Shown: positions 37,538-48,115, counted from the first letter of the stretch. The stretch: 64,000 nt of DNA from Deltaproteobacteria bacterium (GCA_029262415.1 JAJCZL010000038.1:113073-177072), one strand, 5' to 3'. Numbers and translations are program-made. Notes: a model not told the origin generated them from the sequence alone.

Positions 37538-38488
37538 ATGCCCCAAGTCACGATGAAACACCTTTTGGAGGCCGGAGTTCACTTCGGTCACCAGACCAGC
37601 CGATGGAATCCGAAGATGCGCCAATACATCTTCGGTGCGCGCAACGGCATTCACATCATTGATCTTCAGCAGACGGTAAACCTGTTCCGTGATGCCTGCG
37701 ACTTCGTTCGCGACGTGTCGTCACGTGGCGGTTCGGTTTTGTTCGTTGGGACCAAGAAGCAGGCCCAGGAAGCTATCAAGAGCGAGGCTGAACGTTGTGG
37801 CCAGTACTATGTCCACAACCGTTGGCTGGGCGGGACGCTGACCAACTTTCAGACCATCAAGCTAAGTATAGAGCGGCTACGCAAGCTCGAAGAATCGCTG
37901 GAAGATCCCGCGACGACCGCTGCGCTCAAGAAGCGCGAGCGTCTTACGATGCAGCGTGACGTTGACAAGCTTCGGTTCACGCTTACCGGCATCAAGGGAC
38001 TCAAGCGCCAACCCGACGTTATGTTCATCATCGACCCCGACCGCGAAGAAATCGCGGTCGCCGAGGCCAACCGGCTCAAGATTCCGGTTGTGGCGGTGGT
38101 CGATACCAACTGCGATCCCGACCGGATAGCCTACTGCATCCCCGGAAACGACGACGCGATTCGCGCGATTCGCCTGTTCTGCGGCGCGATCGCCGATGCG
38201 GCGATCGAGGGTGGCGAGAAGTTCAAAGAGCAAAGCGTATTAACCGGCGAGGAAGCCGATGCCGCAGGAATCGCTGCTCAGCTTCTCGCGAGCATGGGTG
38301 GCGAAGAACTCGCGGCCGGCGACAGCCCCGATGCCGCGGCAGCTCCGCTTGAGTCGCTCGCCGCCGATCCCGCCTCCGCAGCCGAGGATGAGCCTGTAGC
38401 CGAGTTGGCTGCCGCCGAGGCAGAAGAGCCCGAGACTGTTACCTCTACGGTTGCGACCGGACTAGAGGTTGCCGGACAGACCAAATGA
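37538..38488 (+). CDS. rpsB: 30S ribosomal protein S2
   Basis: 316 residues. The S2 core (about 1-235) is intact: [18 protein letters not shown] at the start and [13 protein letters not shown] and DTNCDPD further on. A C-terminal acidic Ala/Glu-rich tail of about 75 residues is an extension not needed for the fold. It binds the 30S platform near S1. Its stop overlaps tsf by four bases. Confidence 0.98.
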   Translation: MPQVTMKHLLEAGVHFGHQTSRWNPKMRQYIFGARNGIHIIDLQQTVNLFRDACDFVRDVSSRGGSVLFVGTKKQAQEAIKSEAERCGQYYVHNRWLGGTLTNFQTIKLSIERLRKLEESLEDPATTAALKKRERLTMQRDVDKLRFTLTGIKGLKRQPDVMFIIDPDREEIAVAEANRLKIPVVAVVDTNCDPDRIAYCIPGNDDAIRAIRLFCGAIADAAIEGGEKFKEQSVLTGEEADAAGIAAQLLASMGGEELAAGDSPDAAAAPLESLAADPASAAEDEPVAELAAAEAEEPETVTSTVATGLEVAGQTK

Positions 38489-39402
38489 GCATCACTGCCG
38501 CGCAGGTCAAAGAACTCCGTGAATCCACCGGAGCCGGCATGATGGACTGCAAGCGTGCGCTTGCGGCGACCGACGGTAACGTCGAAGAGGCCGTTGCCTT
38601 TCTCCGCGAAAAGGGCCTGGCTGGTGCCTCGAAAAAGGCTGGTCGTATTGCGGCTGAGGGCCTTGTCGGGGTTTACCCATCCGAGGCAGGAAAAACCGCG
38701 CTGATGATCGAGCTCAACTGCGAGACCGACTTCGTGGCCAAGAACGAGCAGTTTCAAGGGCTGCTCGACAAGATCGGTAACGGACTGATTTCCGCCGATA
38801 TTCCTGAGCGCGGGTCGGGCGAGGCCGTCGCCGATACACCGATCGATGGTACGGCGATCTCCATGGTCTTGAACGAGGCAGTTTCGACGGTCGGCGAGAA
38901 CATGTCGCTTCGTCGTTTCGTGCGGCGTACCTCGACTGATGGTATCGTCGGCAGCTACGTCCACGCGGGTGGCAAGATCGGCGTTCTCGTTGAGATCGCG
39001 GGTGGGGCAGCCGAACACGCCGATCTGGCGAAATCCTTGGCGATGCAGGTGGCCGCAGCTTTTCCTCGCTACGCGAAGCGCGAAGAGGTGCCGGCAGAAG
39101 AGGTGGAGAAAGAAAAAGAGATCTTCCGCGCGCAGGCCCTGGCGTCGGGCAAGCCCGAGAAAGTCATCGACAAGATCATCGCCGGTAAGATCGACAAGTT
39201 CTTCGGCGAGATCTGCCTTCTCGAGCAAGACTACGTGCGCGACCCCGACGTGACGATCGAGAAACTGCTCACGCAAGCCTCCAAGAGTACAGGCGCGTCG
39301 CTCACGCTGGTCGGTTTCGAGCGCTTCCAACTTGGCGAAGGCATTGAGAAGCGCGAGTCCAACCTGGCCGAAGAAGTCGCCGCGCAGCTCGCACAAGGCT
39401 AG
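38485..39402 (+). CDS. tsf: translation elongation factor Ts
   Basis: 305 residues. The N-terminal UBA-like motif [19 protein letters not shown] is followed by the core with [14 protein letters not shown], the EF-Tu contact, and QVAAAFPRY. The late helix has [16 protein letters not shown]. It is a nucleotide-exchange factor for EF-Tu. Overlaps rpsB (ATGA). Confidence 0.98.
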   Translation: MSITAAQVKELRESTGAGMMDCKRALAATDGNVEEAVAFLREKGLAGASKKAGRIAAEGLVGVYPSEAGKTALMIELNCETDFVAKNEQFQGLLDKIGNGLISADIPERGSGEAVADTPIDGTAISMVLNEAVSTVGENMSLRRFVRRTSTDGIVGSYVHAGGKIGVLVEIAGGAAEHADLAKSLAMQVAAAFPRYAKREEVPAEEVEKEKEIFRAQALASGKPEKVIDKIIAGKIDKFFGEICLLEQDYVRDPDVTIEKLLTQASKSTGASLTLVGFERFQLGEGIEKRESNLAEEVAAQLAQG

Positions 39403-40712
<1,310 letters not shown>

Positions 40713-40731
40713 GCACGGCCCGGGGGCAGAC

Positions 40732-41472
40732 ATGAATGCCGAGCCCGATGTGACACTTCCGCGCCATGTAGCGGTTATCATGGACGGCAATGGACGCTGG
40801 GCGACCGGCCGCGGACTTACCCGGATCCAAGGGCATCGCCGTGGTAAAGACTCTGTTCGTGAAATTGTCGAGACCGCGCGCGAGATCGGAATCGAGGTTC
40901 TTACCCTTTACGCGTTCTCGAGTGAAAACTGGGAGCGTCCACCCCGCGAGGTCGATGCCTTGATGCGGCTGCTCGGCCGCTATCTAAAAACCGAGTTGAA
41001 GAAGATGATGCGCTACGAGATCCGCCTGCGCGCGATTGGAGATCTGCGCAAACTGCCCAAAGAAATCCTCGCCGAGCTACGTGCGGTCGAAAAATCGACG
41101 AGCCGCAACAAGCGCATGACAGTTCAGCTGGCGGTAAGCTACGGGGGACGCCAGGAGATCATCGGTGCGGTCCGGCGTCTGGCTGTGCGGGTGCGTGACG
41201 GATCGCTCGAGCCGGCTGAGATCGACGAAGCCATGTTTGCAGATGCGCTCATGACCGCGGGCACCCCCGATCCCGATCTTCTCATTCGCACCTCCGGCGA
41301 GATGCGGATCTCAAATTTCCTTCTCTGGCAGATAGCCTACACCGAACTATATATTACCGACACGCTGTGGCCTGACTTCCGGCGCCAGCAATTCATCGCG
41401 GCGCTCGATCACTACGCGCAGCGCCAGCGTCGTTACGGGAAGACCGGGGAGCAACTCGCTTCGCAAGTCTGA
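40732..41472 (+). CDS. uppS: isoprenyl transferase (undecaprenyl diphosphate synthase)
   Basis: 246 residues. HVAVIMDGNGRWATGRG carries the catalytic Asp near residue 17, followed by GHRRGKDSVRE, YAFSSENWERP and the late LLIRTSGEMRISNFLLWQIAY. It makes the C55 lipid carrier precursor by cis-condensation of isopentenyl diphosphate. Overlaps cdsA by one base. Confidence 0.97.
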   Translation: MNAEPDVTLPRHVAVIMDGNGRWATGRGLTRIQGHRRGKDSVREIVETAREIGIEVLTLYAFSSENWERPPREVDALMRLLGRYLKTELKKMMRYEIRLRAIGDLRKLPKEILAELRAVEKSTSRNKRMTVQLAVSYGGRQEIIGAVRRLAVRVRDGSLEPAEIDEAMFADALMTAGTPDPDLLIRTSGEMRISNFLLWQIAYTELYITDTLWPDFRRQQFIAALDHYAQRQRRYGKTGEQLASQV

Positions 41473-42272
41473 TGCTGCGTTACCGTATTCTGACGGCGAT
41501 TGTCGCCATCCCGCTGCTGATCTGGTTCATCCTGGAGGCATCCGCGTTCTGGTTCGCGATCCTGATTCTCGGAGCTACCTTTATTGCGTTGCGTGAGTTC
41601 GCCGAGATGGCTGTCGAGAAGGTCAAGTACGGCAGCACCCTAACGGTAGGCGGCGGAATGATCATCGCTCTGGCGATGGGAACGCTGCAAAGCGGTGTGG
41701 GAATCTCGGCCGGAGTTGTCGTCGCCTTGTGTGGCACATTGATAGTGACGCTCGCGTTCGCCGAGGAGATGCAGGCCAGTGTGGACGGCGCCGCAAGGAT
41801 CATGCTCGGCGCTCTGTATGCCGGGATTCTCCTGCCGCACTTCATATGGCTGCGTGCGCTTCCAGAACACGGACCGTATTGGGTTTTCTTCACCGTTGCC
41901 GTGGTAATGGCCGGTGACGTCGGTGGGTACTTTGGTGGGCGGAGGTTCGGACGCACGCTGCTTTGGCCGAGTGTCAGCCCCAAGAAAACCGTTGAAGGTG
42001 CGACCGCAGGTTTGGCCGCCAGTATTCTCTGCGGCCTGATTGTCAACGCGACACTGCTCGGCGCCATGGGCGCCTGGGAGGTCATGGCGGTATCGGCGGT
42101 GGCCGGTGGGCTCGGCCAACTCGGCGACCTGCTCGAGTCGATGCTCAAGCGTGCGTTTGACGCTAAGGATTCCGGCTGGATCTTGCCAGGCCATGGCGGG
42201 GTTCTCGACCGCACCGACAGCCTCGTCCTGCCGGCTGTCTATGTCTATTACTATGCGGTTCTGACGCTATAA
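41472..42272 (+). CDS. cdsA: phosphatidate cytidylyltransferase
   Basis: 266 residues with about seven or eight membrane helices. The signature VSPKKTVEGATAGL near residue 168 and GHGGVLDRTDSLVLPA near the C-terminus mark CDP-diacylglycerol synthases. It activates phosphatidate for phospholipid synthesis, feeding psd and pssA further downstream. In many genomes dxr follows cdsA; here rseP follows directly. Confidence 0.96.
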   Translation: MLRYRILTAIVAIPLLIWFILEASAFWFAILILGATFIALREFAEMAVEKVKYGSTLTVGGGMIIALAMGTLQSGVGISAGVVVALCGTLIVTLAFAEEMQASVDGAARIMLGALYAGILLPHFIWLRALPEHGPYWVFFTVAVVMAGDVGGYFGGRRFGRTLLWPSVSPKKTVEGATAGLAASILCGLIVNATLLGAMGAWEVMAVSAVAGGLGQLGDLLESMLKRAFDAKDSGWILPGHGGVLDRTDSLVLPAVYVYYYAVLTL

Positions 42273-42328
42273 CTCAGCGTTCTCCGCGTGTTTCCCATAG
42301 GAATTCGCCCCCCGGGTACGATTCCACT

Positions 42329-42357
42329 CTGGCAACTGGTTCCCGATCGACTACAAT
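42329..42357 (+). promoter_or_regulatory. candidate internal promoter before rseP
   Basis: CTGGCA (42329-42334), 17-base spacer and TACAAT (42352-42357). Only eight bases separate the -10 from the rseP ATG, so the transcript would be nearly leaderless. No ribosome site is visible there. Confidence 0.4.
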
Positions 42358-42365
42358 ACCAGCAG

Positions 42366-43442
42366 ATGGATATCGCGAACTATCTCGCCGCCGTCGGGGT
42401 TCTGGCCCTCGTCATCTTCGTTCACGAGCTCGGTCACTTTCTCGTTGCAAAATGGTGTGACGTCGAAGTGTTGACCTTCTCAATCGGTTTCGGCCCGACG
42501 CTCCTCTCCAAGACCGTTGGCGAAACCGAATACCGACTCGCGCTGATTCCGCTCGGCGGTTACGTACGTATGGCCGGCCAGGACGATTCCGAAGACCTCA
42601 AGGCCGAGGATCCCACGCGCGGATTCTCCGCGCAGTCGATTCGTGAGCGGACCGCCATCGTCGCGGCAGGTCCTGCCGTGAACTTCGTATTTGCGTTCTT
42701 TATCTTTGCAGTGGCGGCGCTTGCGTTCGGACAGATGACACCTTCGGAGGCTCCGCGTGTCCGTGAACTCGTGGACGGCGCACCGGCGGCGGCTGCCGGT
42801 ATTAAGATCGGCGACACCGTTGTCTCGATCGACGGCAACGCGATCGAGAATTGGGATCAACTCTCCGCCGCCATCAGCGGAAGTGAGGGACGCACTTTGA
42901 GTGTCACCGTACGCCGTGCGGATAACTCCGAGAACACGCTCTCGCTAACCCCCGAGAGCCGCGAAGACCGCGACCATATTGGTGAGATCGTCGGCACCCG
43001 TTTCGTCATCGGTATTGGCCGCGACTTCGACAACCAGCCGGTCGGCTTTGCTGCGGCAGTTGCCATCGGTGCCCAGCAAACCTGGCGCTGGACGAGTGCG
43101 ATTTTCGAAACGCTCTTGAGGCTATTCCAGGGTCGCCTATCGGCGAGCGACCTGGGGGGACCGATCATGATCGGCCAAGAGGCCGCGAGGCGAGCGGATA
43201 CCGGGCTGCAGCCGTTGATGCTGTTCGTTGCGCTGATCAGCGTGAATCTTGGTGTTATTAACATTTTGCCGATACCTGTTCTCGATGGTGGGCATTTGAT
43301 GTTCTTCGGAATAGAGGCGTTGCGCGGCAAGCCGATCTCAATTCGCTACCGTGAAATGGCCCAACAGGTGGGCGTCTTTTTGATTTTGGCGCTGATGGTG
43401 TTCGTAGTTTTCAATGACATTAACCGAATCGTGACCGGGTGA
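42366..43442 (+). CDS. rseP: RIP metalloprotease RseP (site-2 protease)
   Basis: 358 residues from ATG 42366 (an upstream in-frame stretch looks non-coding). HELGH at residues 20-24 is the zinc site; GGYVRMAGQ, one PDZ domain (about 105-200) and the third-helix motif NILPIPVLDGGHL complete the family pattern. Only one PDZ is present, where E. coli has two. It cleaves anti-sigma factors or signal peptides inside the membrane. Confidence 0.95.
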   Translation: MDIANYLAAVGVLALVIFVHELGHFLVAKWCDVEVLTFSIGFGPTLLSKTVGETEYRLALIPLGGYVRMAGQDDSEDLKAEDPTRGFSAQSIRERTAIVAAGPAVNFVFAFFIFAVAALAFGQMTPSEAPRVRELVDGAPAAAAGIKIGDTVVSIDGNAIENWDQLSAAISGSEGRTLSVTVRRADNSENTLSLTPESREDRDHIGEIVGTRFVIGIGRDFDNQPVGFAAAVAIGAQQTWRWTSAIFETLLRLFQGRLSASDLGGPIMIGQEAARRADTGLQPLMLFVALISVNLGVINILPIPVLDGGHLMFFGIEALRGKPISIRYREMAQQVGVFLILALMVFVVFNDINRIVTG

Positions 43443-44248
43443 ACGGCGCAGTCAGCGAATCCTACACCGTTGCGATCGATACATGCGGGTCTGCACCCGG
43501 CGTCGCGCTGGTACGCGGGACTCGTCGGCTTGGGGAGAGCTACCTGGATGAAGAACGTCCACGCGGTGAACGAATCGCGGAACTTCTATCCGGCCTACTG
43601 TCAGATGCAGGTACCGCTGCGGCCGAGATCGGCGGTTACGGCGTTGCGATCGGGCCGGGTTCCTACACGGGCCTACGGATCGGCTTGGCGCTGCTGCGTG
43701 GCCTGACCTTACTGGAGGCTACGCCGGTGCTAGGCGTCGGTAGCCTCGATTTGGTGATCCTCGCGCACGAGCTTACGGCCGGTAACGCGGACACGGGGGT
43801 GCTGTGTTCGGTGCTGCCGGCCGGTGGCGGACGTTTCTATGCGGCAGTGTACGGACCCGCGTCAGGCGAGGACGGCAGCGGTCGGGGCGGGCCGGAAATC
43901 TCGCCGCTATTGGCGAAACACAGTTACTTGCTGGCCCCGATGCTGGGCGAGCCGGCCGAGTTACTCACTCTTATCGAGTCTCTGGAGCGTGGGCTTGGGC
44001 CGGTCGCGGCGATTGGTGAAGGGGCCGAGGCGCTGGTTCGCGTGCAGCATGGCGACCGGGTCAGGGTCGCTGAGTCTTCGGCTAAACGGGCGGGCGTACT
44101 CGCACTAGTGGCCGCGCAGGGACTTGCCTGCGGCATGGGCCGTCTCGCCGACGAGGTCGTTCCGATGTACGTTGGGGCTGAGCGGGCACGGCCTAACCGT
44201 AACCGCGTGGCGCGTGCAGCGGCGGGGCTCAAGAGGGTTAATTCGTAG
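43439..44248 (+). CDS. tsaB: tRNA threonylcarbamoyladenosine biosynthesis protein TsaB
   Basis: 269 residues, ASKHA fold. VAIDTCGSAPGVALV starts the first strand; YGVAIGPGSYTGLRIGLAL is the diagnostic TsaB helix. It serves as the scaffold partner of TsaD/TsaE in making t6A37 in tRNA. GTG 43439 overlaps the rseP stop (GTGA). A long C-terminal part is poorly conserved, as usual. Confidence 0.93.
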   Translation: MNGAVSESYTVAIDTCGSAPGVALVRGTRRLGESYLDEERPRGERIAELLSGLLSDAGTAAAEIGGYGVAIGPGSYTGLRIGLALLRGLTLLEATPVLGVGSLDLVILAHELTAGNADTGVLCSVLPAGGGRFYAAVYGPASGEDGSGRGGPEISPLLAKHSYLLAPMLGEPAELLTLIESLERGLGPVAAIGEGAEALVRVQHGDRVRVAESSAKRAGVLALVAAQGLACGMGRLADEVVPMYVGAERARPNRNRVARAAAGLKRVNS

Positions 44249-44315
44249 GCCCTCTGTGAACTCACCGATTTGTTTATAAGTAACTGAAAACAATGGCGTT
44301 TTCCCCGTGCATAAA

Positions 44316-44342
44316 TTGACAACCCCGCGCCGGGGGTATAGG
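44316..44342 (+). promoter_or_regulatory. candidate promoter of the DUF465-ilvN-ilvC unit
   Basis: TTGACA (44316-44321) and TATAGG (44337-44342) separated by 15 bases, shorter than ideal. AAGGAGG follows five bases before the ATG at 44372. Confidence 0.4.
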
Positions 44343-44371
44343 TTGCGCGGGCTTTCAACAAGGAGGTAGAT

Positions 44372-44617
44372 ATGGAGGCACATGACGAGGAACTGGTAAA
44401 AGCCCTCGCACCCGGCAATGCCGAACTGCACGAGGCCTACGTGGAACACGCGCGGCTGAAAAAGCAGGTCAAAGAGTTGGCCGGACGCCAGCACCTATCG
44501 CCGGCCGAAGAGTTGGAGAAGAAGAAGTTACAGAAAGAGAAGCTCGCCCAGAAAACCAAGATCCTCAAGTTCCTTGAAGATCACCGTAAGGGCGAGCGAA
44601 CCAGTCAGTCGGCCTAG
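44372..44617 (+). CDS. DUF465/YdcH family small coiled-coil protein
   Basis: 81 residues, almost entirely helical and charged; residues 25-70 (LKKQVKELAGRQHLSPAEE, then LEKKKLQKEKLAQKTKI) match the DUF465 pattern of two helices. Function in the family is not established. An excellent ribosome site (AAGGAGG) precedes it. It occupies the place just before ilvN where ilvB is often found. Confidence 0.82.
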   Translation: MEAHDEELVKALAPGNAELHEAYVEHARLKKQVKELAGRQHLSPAEELEKKKLQKEKLAQKTKILKFLEDHRKGERTSQSA

Positions 44618-44642
44618 AGCGGCCGCCCGCCCCGGATTCCGT

Positions 44643-44685
44643 CCCCCTCGCACCGGCACCGGCATCGGGAGCGCCGGCGAGGGGG
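44643..44685 (+). promoter_or_regulatory. stable hairpin covering the ilvN ribosome site
   Basis: CCCCCTCGC (44643-44651) pairs with GCGAGGGGG (44677-44685), with inner CCGG/CCGG pairing possible. The 3' arm holds the only purine-rich stretch near the ilvN start (44697). A five-codon mini-ORF (ATG 44686, TGA overlapping the ilvN ATG) follows immediately. No T-run, so not an obvious terminator. Confidence 0.4.
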
Positions 44686-44696
44686 ATGAACGTCTT

Positions 44697-45248
44697 ATGA
44701 GCAAGAAACACCGCCACACCATCTCGATCCTTGTGCAAAACGAGTTCGGGGTTCTCGCACGCGTCTCCGGCCTGTTTAGCGGTCGGGGTTTCAATATTGA
44801 GAGCCTTTCGGTCGCCGAAACCATCGATCCCACCGTGTCGCGCATTACGCTGACGACGACCGGGGATGACGCTGTACTCGAGCAGATCAACAAACAGCTG
44901 AACAAAGTCGTCTCGGTCATCAAGGTTGTCGATTTCCGCGACGCTGAGGCTGTCGACCGCGAGCTGGCATTGATTAAGGTCAAGGCGAACCCCGAGGCAC
45001 GTGGCGAGATCATGAACATCGCAGATATCTTTCGCGCCAAGATCGTCGATGTCGGCCCCACTGCTTACATCATCGAGGTGACCGGCGGCGAAGAGAAGGT
45101 CTACGCGATGGTCGAACTGCTGAGGCCGTTCGGCATTTTAGAAATTGCGCGCACCGGTAAGGCGGCGCTGTTTCGCGGTAGCCGCCTGCTTACCGTCGGC
45201 CCTGCGGAAGCCGACCGCGAAAAACGCGCCAAGGAGCATCTATCATGA
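44697..45248 (+). CDS. ilvN: acetolactate synthase small (regulatory) subunit
   Basis: 183 residues. The N-terminal ACT domain has [19 protein letters not shown] and [12 protein letters not shown]; the C-terminal ACT-like domain has [18 protein letters not shown]. It binds valine and controls the catalytic subunit IlvB/IlvI. No large subunit is encoded next to it, so that gene must be elsewhere. ATG 44697 chosen; the frame extends upstream but into the hairpin. Overlaps ilvC by four bases. Confidence 0.95.
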   Translation: MSKKHRHTISILVQNEFGVLARVSGLFSGRGFNIESLSVAETIDPTVSRITLTTTGDDAVLEQINKQLNKVVSVIKVVDFRDAEAVDRELALIKVKANPEARGEIMNIADIFRAKIVDVGPTAYIIEVTGGEEKVYAMVELLRPFGILEIARTGKAALFRGSRLLTVGPAEADREKRAKEHLS

Positions 45249-46261
45249 AGATTTACGAGAAGTCGCAGGTCGACCCTTCGCTCATAAAGAACAAGACCGT
45301 GGCGATTATCGGGTACGGGAGCCAAGGACACGCGCACGCACTGAACCTCAAGGACAGCGGCGCCGACGTAGTGATCGGCCTGCGCGAGGGGAGTAGCTCG
45401 CGGAAGAAAGCCGAGGCCGAAGGTCTCAAAGTGCTTGCGGTTACTGAGGCTTCGGCGGCCGGTGACATCGTAATGATGCTTGTCCCTGACGAGCTCGCGG
45501 GTGAACTCTACGAATCCGCGATCCGTCCCAACCTCAAGCCGGGCACCTACCTCGCGGTAGCGCATGGATTCAACTTCCACTTCAACAAGATCGTTCCGCC
45601 TGCGGACGCCGGTGTCTTCATGGTGGCGCCGAAGGGGCCGGGCCACTTGGTGCGCAGTGAGTTTGTGCGTGGTGCAGGCGTCCCGTGTCTTCTCGCCGTA
45701 GCGCAAGATCCACGCGGTGATACTGAGATGGTCGGGTTAGCCTATGCCGACGGCGTCGGCGGTACGCGCGCGGCCGTTATCGGCACGACGTTCCGTGAAG
45801 AGACCGAAACCGATCTATTCGGCGAGCAGGCGGTGCTGTGCGGCGGGCTTACCGAACTCATCCGCGCGGGCTACGAGACGCTGACCGAGGCCGGCTACGC
45901 GCCGGAGATGGCGTACTTCGAGTGCATGCACGAGGTAAAGCTCATCGTCGATCTTCTCTACGAAGGCGGCATCTCCAACATGCGTTACTCGATCTCCAAC
46001 ACCGCTGAGTACGGCGACCTGACGCGCGGCAAGCGCGTGATCGGCGAGGAGGCCCGTGCACAAATGAAGGAAATCCTTTCGGAGATTCAGTCCGGTAAAT
46101 TCGCCGAAGAATGGATCACCGAATACAAGTGCGGATTGCCGCACTTCAAAGAGCTGCGTCGCGAAGGTGAGAACCACGACATCGAGAAAGTCGGTGCGCG
46201 CCTTCGCGCTCTGATGCCGTGGCTCGGCGAGAGCAAACTGGTCGACCGATCGAAGAACTGA
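45245..46261 (+). CDS. ilvC: ketol-acid reductoisomerase (class I)
   Basis: 338 residues, class I length. [18 protein letters not shown] binds NADPH near residues 22-40; [13 protein letters not shown] and [20 protein letters not shown] are conserved, and the Glu/Asp metal ligands lie in [16 protein letters not shown]. It rearranges and reduces acetolactate for valine, leucine and isoleucine synthesis. Coupled to ilvN by ATGA. Confidence 0.98.
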   Translation: MKIYEKSQVDPSLIKNKTVAIIGYGSQGHAHALNLKDSGADVVIGLREGSSSRKKAEAEGLKVLAVTEASAAGDIVMMLVPDELAGELYESAIRPNLKPGTYLAVAHGFNFHFNKIVPPADAGVFMVAPKGPGHLVRSEFVRGAGVPCLLAVAQDPRGDTEMVGLAYADGVGGTRAAVIGTTFREETETDLFGEQAVLCGGLTELIRAGYETLTEAGYAPEMAYFECMHEVKLIVDLLYEGGISNMRYSISNTAEYGDLTRGKRVIGEEARAQMKEILSEIQSGKFAEEWITEYKCGLPHFKELRREGENHDIEKVGARLRALMPWLGESKLVDRSKN

Positions 46262-46271
46262 CAGGTATGTC

Positions 46272-46913
46272 GTGAAGTTCGCACGCGAAGGCTACTTCGC
46301 AGCGGCCGTCCCCGCGGTTGGCGGCGGATTGGTCTGGTTTTTTGCGGGACCGCTTTTTGCCGGCCCGGTACTCGTGTTTGCGCTCGCAGTCTTGGCGTTC
46401 TTCCGCGACCCGCAGCGTACACCCGAGGGCGGTGATGATGCCATAATCTCGCCGGCCGATGGTAAGGTAATCGCGATTGACGAAGTTGCGGCCGGCCATC
46501 GGATGGCGCCGTCTGCGCGGCGGCGGATATCGATCTTTATGTCGCCGCTCGACGTGCACATAAACCGTTGTCCGACAGCGGGTACCGTCAAGGCGATCGA
46601 GCACAAAAACGGGCAATTCCGTGCTGCTTACGCCGCTGAAGCTTCAGAAGTCAACGAATCGAATTCTTTGCTGCTGGAAAGTGCTTCCGGGTACAAAATG
46701 GTGGTTGTGCAGATCGCCGGCTGGCTTGCGCGCCGCATCGTTTGCCACGTCGAAACCGGCGCCCGGCTCGGGCGCGGCGAGCGCTTCGGGCTCATTATGT
46801 TCGGCTCACGCGTGGATGTATTCTTCCCCGACGGCGTCGAGATTACCGCCGAGCTCGGCCAGCGCGTGGTATCCGGGCGCAGTATGATCGCACGGGCAAG
46901 GGTGCAGACATGA
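46272..46913 (+). CDS. psd: phosphatidylserine decarboxylase (short archaeal-type)
   Basis: 213 residues from GTG 46272. ISPADGKVIAID, FMSPLDVHINRCPTAG and the late LIMFGSRVDVFFP, where the Gly-Ser bond is cleaved to form the pyruvoyl group. The short length and GS motif fit the proenzyme type found with pssA. Makes phosphatidylethanolamine at the inner membrane. Overlaps pssA (ATGA). Confidence 0.96.
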   Translation: MKFAREGYFAAAVPAVGGGLVWFFAGPLFAGPVLVFALAVLAFFRDPQRTPEGGDDAIISPADGKVIAIDEVAAGHRMAPSARRRISIFMSPLDVHINRCPTAGTVKAIEHKNGQFRAAYAAEASEVNESNSLLLESASGYKMVVVQIAGWLARRIVCHVETGARLGRGERFGLIMFGSRVDVFFPDGVEITAELGQRVVSGRSMIARARVQT

Positions 46914-47833
46914 AAAACCGCAAAGGCCGCCGCAATGACGACCGCCGCCGTGCGGCGGACTATCACGTAGATGGCCGTCTGCGCGACGTGAGCAGTGCGC
47001 GGCGTGGGGTCTACCTGCTGCCCAATCTGATTACCTCCGCAGGGTTGTTCTGCGGGATGTTCGCGATCGTAGAGGTCATGCACGGCCGCTATGCCGGTGC
47101 GGCACTTGCGCTGATTGGAGCGCAGGTTTTCGATGTCCTGGACGGTCGCGTCGCTCGCTTCACCAATACGACCAGCCGCTTCGGTGTCGAGTACGATTCG
47201 CTGTGCGACTTAGTCTCTTTCGGAGTCGCCCCGGCGCTGTTGATCTACAGATGGGCACTGATGCCATGGGGAGCTTGGGGCTGGCTCGCGTGTGCGCTGT
47301 ACGTCACTTGCTCGGCGCTGCGACTGGCACGCTACAACACGATGATCGGGACGCTTCCCAAGGGGCACTTCCTCGGACTACCGGTACCGGCAGCCTCGGC
47401 GATGCTCGCCTCGATTGTGCTGATGTATAAGTTCGTCGGCCGTTCCGGTCTACCCGATAAGCACGTCGCGCTGCTACTCGTGACCTATCTGCTCGCAGTC
47501 CTGATGGTCAGCAGTATCCCGTACTACAACGGCAAGAACCTCAAGCTCAACACGCGACAGCCGCTGTCCTCGCTTGTCGCGGGCGTGATGTTCATCATGC
47601 TGATGATCGCTGCGTACCCACTGGTAATCTTCACGTGCATCTCGATCTACGTAGGTTCAGGTCCTGCGATGTGGGCGTGGAACGGGGTTCGGGGGCGCAG
47701 GCTTGCGCCGGCAGACGACGCCGGCGACGGTGCTGCCGACACCCGCCTGGCGGCCGGTCAGTCTGCGGCCGGCCCGGGTGGGCAAGTTGCGGTTGACAGG
47801 CCGGGGGGCGAGGCGTTAGATTCGACGGAATAG
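46910..47833 (+). CDS. pssA: CDP-diacylglycerol-serine O-phosphatidyltransferase
   Basis: 307 residues from ATG 46910. The CDP-alcohol phosphatidyltransferase motif DVLDGRVARFTNTTSRFG, then EYDSLCDLVSFG, provides the metal Asp residues. Six or seven membrane helices follow, and a hydrophilic, low-complexity C-terminal tail of about 45 residues ends the protein. It makes phosphatidylserine, the substrate of the upstream decarboxylase. Confidence 0.96.
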   Translation: MKNRKGRRNDDRRRAADYHVDGRLRDVSSARRGVYLLPNLITSAGLFCGMFAIVEVMHGRYAGAALALIGAQVFDVLDGRVARFTNTTSRFGVEYDSLCDLVSFGVAPALLIYRWALMPWGAWGWLACALYVTCSALRLARYNTMIGTLPKGHFLGLPVPAASAMLASIVLMYKFVGRSGLPDKHVALLLVTYLLAVLMVSSIPYYNGKNLKLNTRQPLSSLVAGVMFIMLMIAAYPLVIFTCISIYVGSGPAMWAWNGVRGRRLAPADDAGDGAADTRLAAGQSAAGPGGQVAVDRPGGEALDSTE

Positions 47834-47859
47834 ATCGAGCCCTGAACGATCGTGGAACG

Positions 47860-47970
47860 ATGAAGGACCAGAACCAACAAGCCCTTTGCTCGGCGCCCCA
47901 GAGCGCAGACGCCGGAGCTCGCGGCGGACTGCTCCTTATCTACCCGTTCGGGGTCTCCGAGGTGGTTTAA
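47860..47970 (+). CDS. leuL: leuA leader peptide
   Basis: A 36-residue ORF starting ATG 47860 and ending TAA 47970, just before three mutually exclusive hairpins. Its last third reads GLLLIYPFGVSEVV: three Leu codons in a row (CTG CTC CTT), then Ile and three Val codons. Such a cluster of branched-chain residues ahead of a leucine gene is the hallmark of transcription attenuation. GGA lies six bases upstream of the ATG. No protein function beyond translation is expected. Confidence 0.7.
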   Translation: MKDQNQQALCSAPQSADAGARGGLLLIYPFGVSEVV

Positions 47971-48020
47971 AAGACATCCACCTGGTTTGAGACCGCGGAC
48001 GGGTTATCCGGCGTCCGCGG
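47952..48020 (+). promoter_or_regulatory. leucine attenuator: pause and antiterminator hairpins
   Basis: GGTCTC (47952-47957) and AGGTGG (47960-47965), which overlap the last leader codons, pair with GAGACC (47989-47994) and CCACCT (47978-47983). Next, CCGCGGACG (47993-48001) pairs perfectly with CGTCCGCGG (48012-48020). The second hairpin shares bases with the first and carries CCGCGG, which can also pair with the terminator arms, so ribosome position can select the fold. Confidence 0.65.
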
Positions 48021-48036
48021 TAAGTAACACAAAAAG

Positions 48037-48061
48037 CCGCGGCCCCGTCCGCGGTTTTTTT
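48037..48061 (+). terminator. leuA attenuator terminator
   Basis: CCGCGG (48037-48042), loop CCCCGT, CCGCGG (48049-48054), then seven T (48055-48061); flanking A-run on the 5' side extends the stem. It lies 55 bases before the leuA ATG, inside the leader. Confidence 0.8.
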
Positions 48062-48115
48062 GTTGGGCGCATGCCTACCTGCCGCAGCCGGGACCGCATA
48101 GATCGAGGAAAAGTA

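Noticed and set aside
47860..48115. T-box riboswitch upstream of leuA
   Set aside because: No T-box sequence or specifier stem is visible, and a leader peptide with branched-chain codons explains the terminator better.
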